From contig CALBCO010000110.1 in NCBI GenBank assembly GCA_937927265.1, forward strand, positions 1 to 7,289: a stretch of 7,289 nucleotides of DNA, written 5' to 3'. A model generated the notes under the pieces. It was given only the letters and a program-made list of their open reading frames with translations, was not told the DNA's origin and did no database searches. The stretch's first letter is position 1, and each line of letters starts with the position of its first letter. The translations under genes and the position numbers were made by a program. Positions 5,654-7,289 of the stretch are shown one piece after another. This DNA comes from an uncultured Verrucomicrobiae bacterium (lineage in GTDB: Bacteria > Verrucomicrobiota > Verrucomicrobiia > Palsa-1439).

Positions 5654-5741
5654 ATTTCTCGAGTGTTGATTTTGTGCGGTCTTCAGTCTTGATGCCCCGA
5701 CATCGCATTCAATGGCAGGCTTTGCTATTTGTCGCAGGTGA

Positions 5742-5908
5742 CGCAGACATTCCTGTCTGCGCTCAGGCCGCGTCAACCACCAGATGCTGAAGGTTGGCGG
5801 GTTGGGAAAGCGGTGCTGTCGCACCGCACTCCAAGACGCTGGCGCGCAAGTGCAAGCGCCCATGTTGGGTTAACCGGTTCTGGAGTGCGCCGCGTCAGCG
5901 GCGCTTTG
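5742..5908 (-). repeat. Interspersed hairpin repeat, copy C (three modules, inverted)
   Basis: This copy reads on the minus strand. In plus-strand coordinates, module 3 is CGCAGACA (5742-5749)/TGTCTGCG (5754-5761), a perfect stem with TTCC loop. Module 2 is GCGGTGC (5810-5816)/GCACCGC (5821-5827). Module 1 is GCGCCGC (5887-5893)/GCGGCGC (5898-5904). The order and spacing mirror copy A. The centre (about 5838-5880) has diverged strongly and holds the palindrome GGTTAACC (5868-5875), while the hairpin boxes are intact. It sits between tRNA-Asp and the 3' end of the minus-strand gene. Bases 5909-5982 show nothing identifiable. Confidence 0.85.
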
Positions 5909-5982
5909 CATGATAGACGGCAGGTATTGGTGTGGGTCAAAAGATCATCATCGCGCCACCTTCGTGCGTCTTCTCCTCATGT

Positions 5983-7289
5983 TCATGATTCAGGGGAACC
6001 CGATGTTCTGGATACAGGGTACGGCGAAAGTCCGGTCAAGTGACAAACCGTGACCCACGGCAACCATGCCCGGTGCGCGCCGCAACCCCGCGGTACCGAC
6101 ATGCTCCAATGTTCCTGTTGCCAGCCCGGCCCCGCCAAATCATAAGTCCGACCCGGCAACGCCAACATCACCTTCGTGTTGTGCAATTGAATGTCCGCGA
6201 TTCGCCGGTAATACGGGTCGCCAGTCAACTCCGCCAACCGGCGAAACTCGCCCGCATTGAAGGCCAAATACTCATCCCCACCGCCGCCGCCAATCGCGCA
6301 CGCCTGCATGCCAACGGTTGTCGCGCCCGCCTTCCAATCCAGCGCGTCGGGAGGAGCATCCACCGGCATCGGCACGTTCCAGAGATACATCCAGCTTGCT
6401 GCCGCATCGGCCGCGACGCGCGCGGCGTCGAGCCACCGCACCGCGCTGGTCGCCTGGTACAACGCCAGAAATGCCTCCAACGACAACGATGCCGCTTCTT
6501 TGTCGATCACGTCCGGGTTGTCAATCGTGCCGCCTCGGAAAATCCCGCGCGTCTGCGGGTCGCCCCACAGAAAGTCACCAGCCCGTTCCGCCGCGGCCAG
6601 AAACCGGCGGTCGCCGGTCAGGCCGGCCAGTTCGCACAAAAACGGAATCGCATTGAATGCGCCGGTGTCCGACGGATCGAGCACGTCGCCGGTCAACCGC
6701 CACCAGCGCGGGAACCCGCCGCTGGGTTGTTGCTGCGTCAGCAACCACTCGCCAAACCCGCGGCACCACGCCAGCCAACCGGGCTGGGCGACGCCGTGAT
6801 CGGCTTCGAGTTTCCACGCCCACAAACAACCGCGGTGGCCTTCGGCGAGTTCGCGCAGACTCGCCGCTTCGCCTTCGGGCGGCGGCGTCACGTTGGCGCG
6901 TTGATGAATGTACCAGTCCTGGCCGCCAAATCGTTTCAGATTCGGCCGGTATGCCGCGGGGGTGAAACCCGGTTCGGTGCGCGTGGTCCAGAAATCAAAA
7001 ATCTTGCGGCCCTGTTCGAGATACCGGGCGTTGCCGTCGCGGTGGCCGACCCGCAACAAATGATACGCCACTGCTTCGTTCCGCCCGCAAAACCCCAGCC
7101 CGTAAAAACCGTCGTCCACGTAGCCGGTCACCGCATCCATCAGGAACGGCACGCCAACTGCGCCATCGGGCTGTTCCTCCACGAGACTACTGAGATGAGC
7201 GATGATGGTGGACTCGACCACGGCCAAGTCGTGTTTCACTACCGGCGGATTGAGCCGGTCAAACGCCATGCGCCACGCCCAGCGCAACA
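5983..7289 (-). CDS. Helical-repeat, possibly (alpha/alpha)6-barrel glycosidase-like protein (N-terminus cut)
   Basis: The frame is open from the right edge to a TGA at 5983-5985, giving at least 434 residues. The first possible initiator inside the window is a TTG at 7287, so the real start is very likely outside. The sequence is rich in Trp, Tyr, Gly and Ala and has recurring helical-hairpin units of the type ELTGDPYYRRIADIQ (353-367), GLTGDRRFLAAAERAGDFLW (222-241) and VGHRDGNARYLEQGRKIFDF (80-99). These are typical of six-hairpin (alpha/alpha toroid) glycosidases and related enzymes. Other striking segments are GYVDDGFYGLGF (55-66), GGFPRWW (190-196) and QEHWSMSVPRGCGAH (391-405). I cannot name the family or catalytic residues, and no signal peptide can be judged. 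It converges on the tRNA/repeat region and is unrelated to the purD operon. Confidence 0.75.
   Translation of the reverse strand, partial: LRWAWRMAFDRLNPPVVKHDLAVVESTIIAHLSSLVEEQPDGAVGVPFLMDAVTGYVDDGFYGLGFCGRNEAVAYHLLRVGHRDGNARYLEQGRKIFDFWTTRTEPGFTPAAYRPNLKRFGGQDWYIHQRANVTPPPEGEAASLRELAEGHRGCLWAWKLEADHGVAQPGWLAWCRGFGEWLLTQQQPSGGFPRWWRLTGDVLDPSDTGAFNAIPFLCELAGLTGDRRFLAAAERAGDFLWGDPQTRGIFRGGTIDNPDVIDKEAASLSLEAFLALYQATSAVRWLDAARVAADAAASWMYLWNVPMPVDAPPDALDWKAGATTVGMQACAIGGGGGDEYLAFNAGEFRRLAELTGDPYYRRIADIQLHNTKVMLALPGRTYDLAGPGWQQEHWSMSVPRGCGAHRAWLPWVTVCHLTGLSPYPVSRTSGSPES

Noticed and set aside
5483..5692. Small open frame spanning tRNA-Asp
   Set aside because: It reads straight through a perfectly folding tRNA gene, so it is not a protein gene.
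5564..5863. Minus-strand open frame of 99 codons over tRNA-Asp and repeat copy C
   Set aside because: It is made of antisense tRNA and repeat sequence, and its peptide resembles only the false reading of copy A.

Overview
The window is GC-rich bacterial DNA with five protein-coding genes, two tRNA genes and three copies of a hairpin-rich intergenic repeat. The gene style, weak Shine-Dalgarno use and the repeat type (boxes such as GCGGTGC-loop-GCACCGC and CGCAGACA-loop-TGTCTGCG) suggest a member of the Verrucomicrobiota, perhaps near Pedosphaera/Limisphaera. That placement rests on recollection of similar repeats, not on a search.

Layout, left to right. Bases 1-396 hold no recognised gene: a short inverted repeat, repeat copy A (109-280) and a possible purD promoter. 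Bases 397-5032 look like one plus-strand operon: purD (glycinamide ribonucleotide synthetase); an exported S41-protease-like protein that overlaps purD by 4 bases and has lost both catalytic residues; and, 38 bases on, a single 732-codon frame encoding three complete enzymes in a row, a YwlE-type low-molecular-weight phosphatase, ribose-5-phosphate isomerase B and serine hydroxymethyltransferase. A 10-bp hairpin (5085-5112) follows, then repeat copy B (5126-5231), a strong sigma70-type promoter (5354-5382), tRNA-Val(TAC), tRNA-Asp(GTC), and repeat copy C in the opposite orientation (5742-5908). The right end is a minus-strand gene for a helical-repeat, possibly glycosidase-like protein, cut by the window edge.

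The operon makes metabolic sense. RpiB supplies ribose 5-phosphate for PRPP and phosphoribosylamine, GlyA supplies glycine and one-carbon units, and PurD joins phosphoribosylamine to glycine. The order phosphatase-rpiB-glyA matches the known Bacillus subtilis order ywlE-ywlF(rpiB)-ywlG-glyA, so the triple fusion looks like the collapse of an old conserved gene cluster into one frame. A good ribosome binding site inside the frame (3315-3319) could still give a separate RpiB-GlyA product.

The points most worth a second look are the triple fusion and its internal start, the inactive protease homologue inside a purine operon, and the modular repeat, whose copies differ partly by changes that keep RNA pairing. 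No clear novel defence or mobile system was found.
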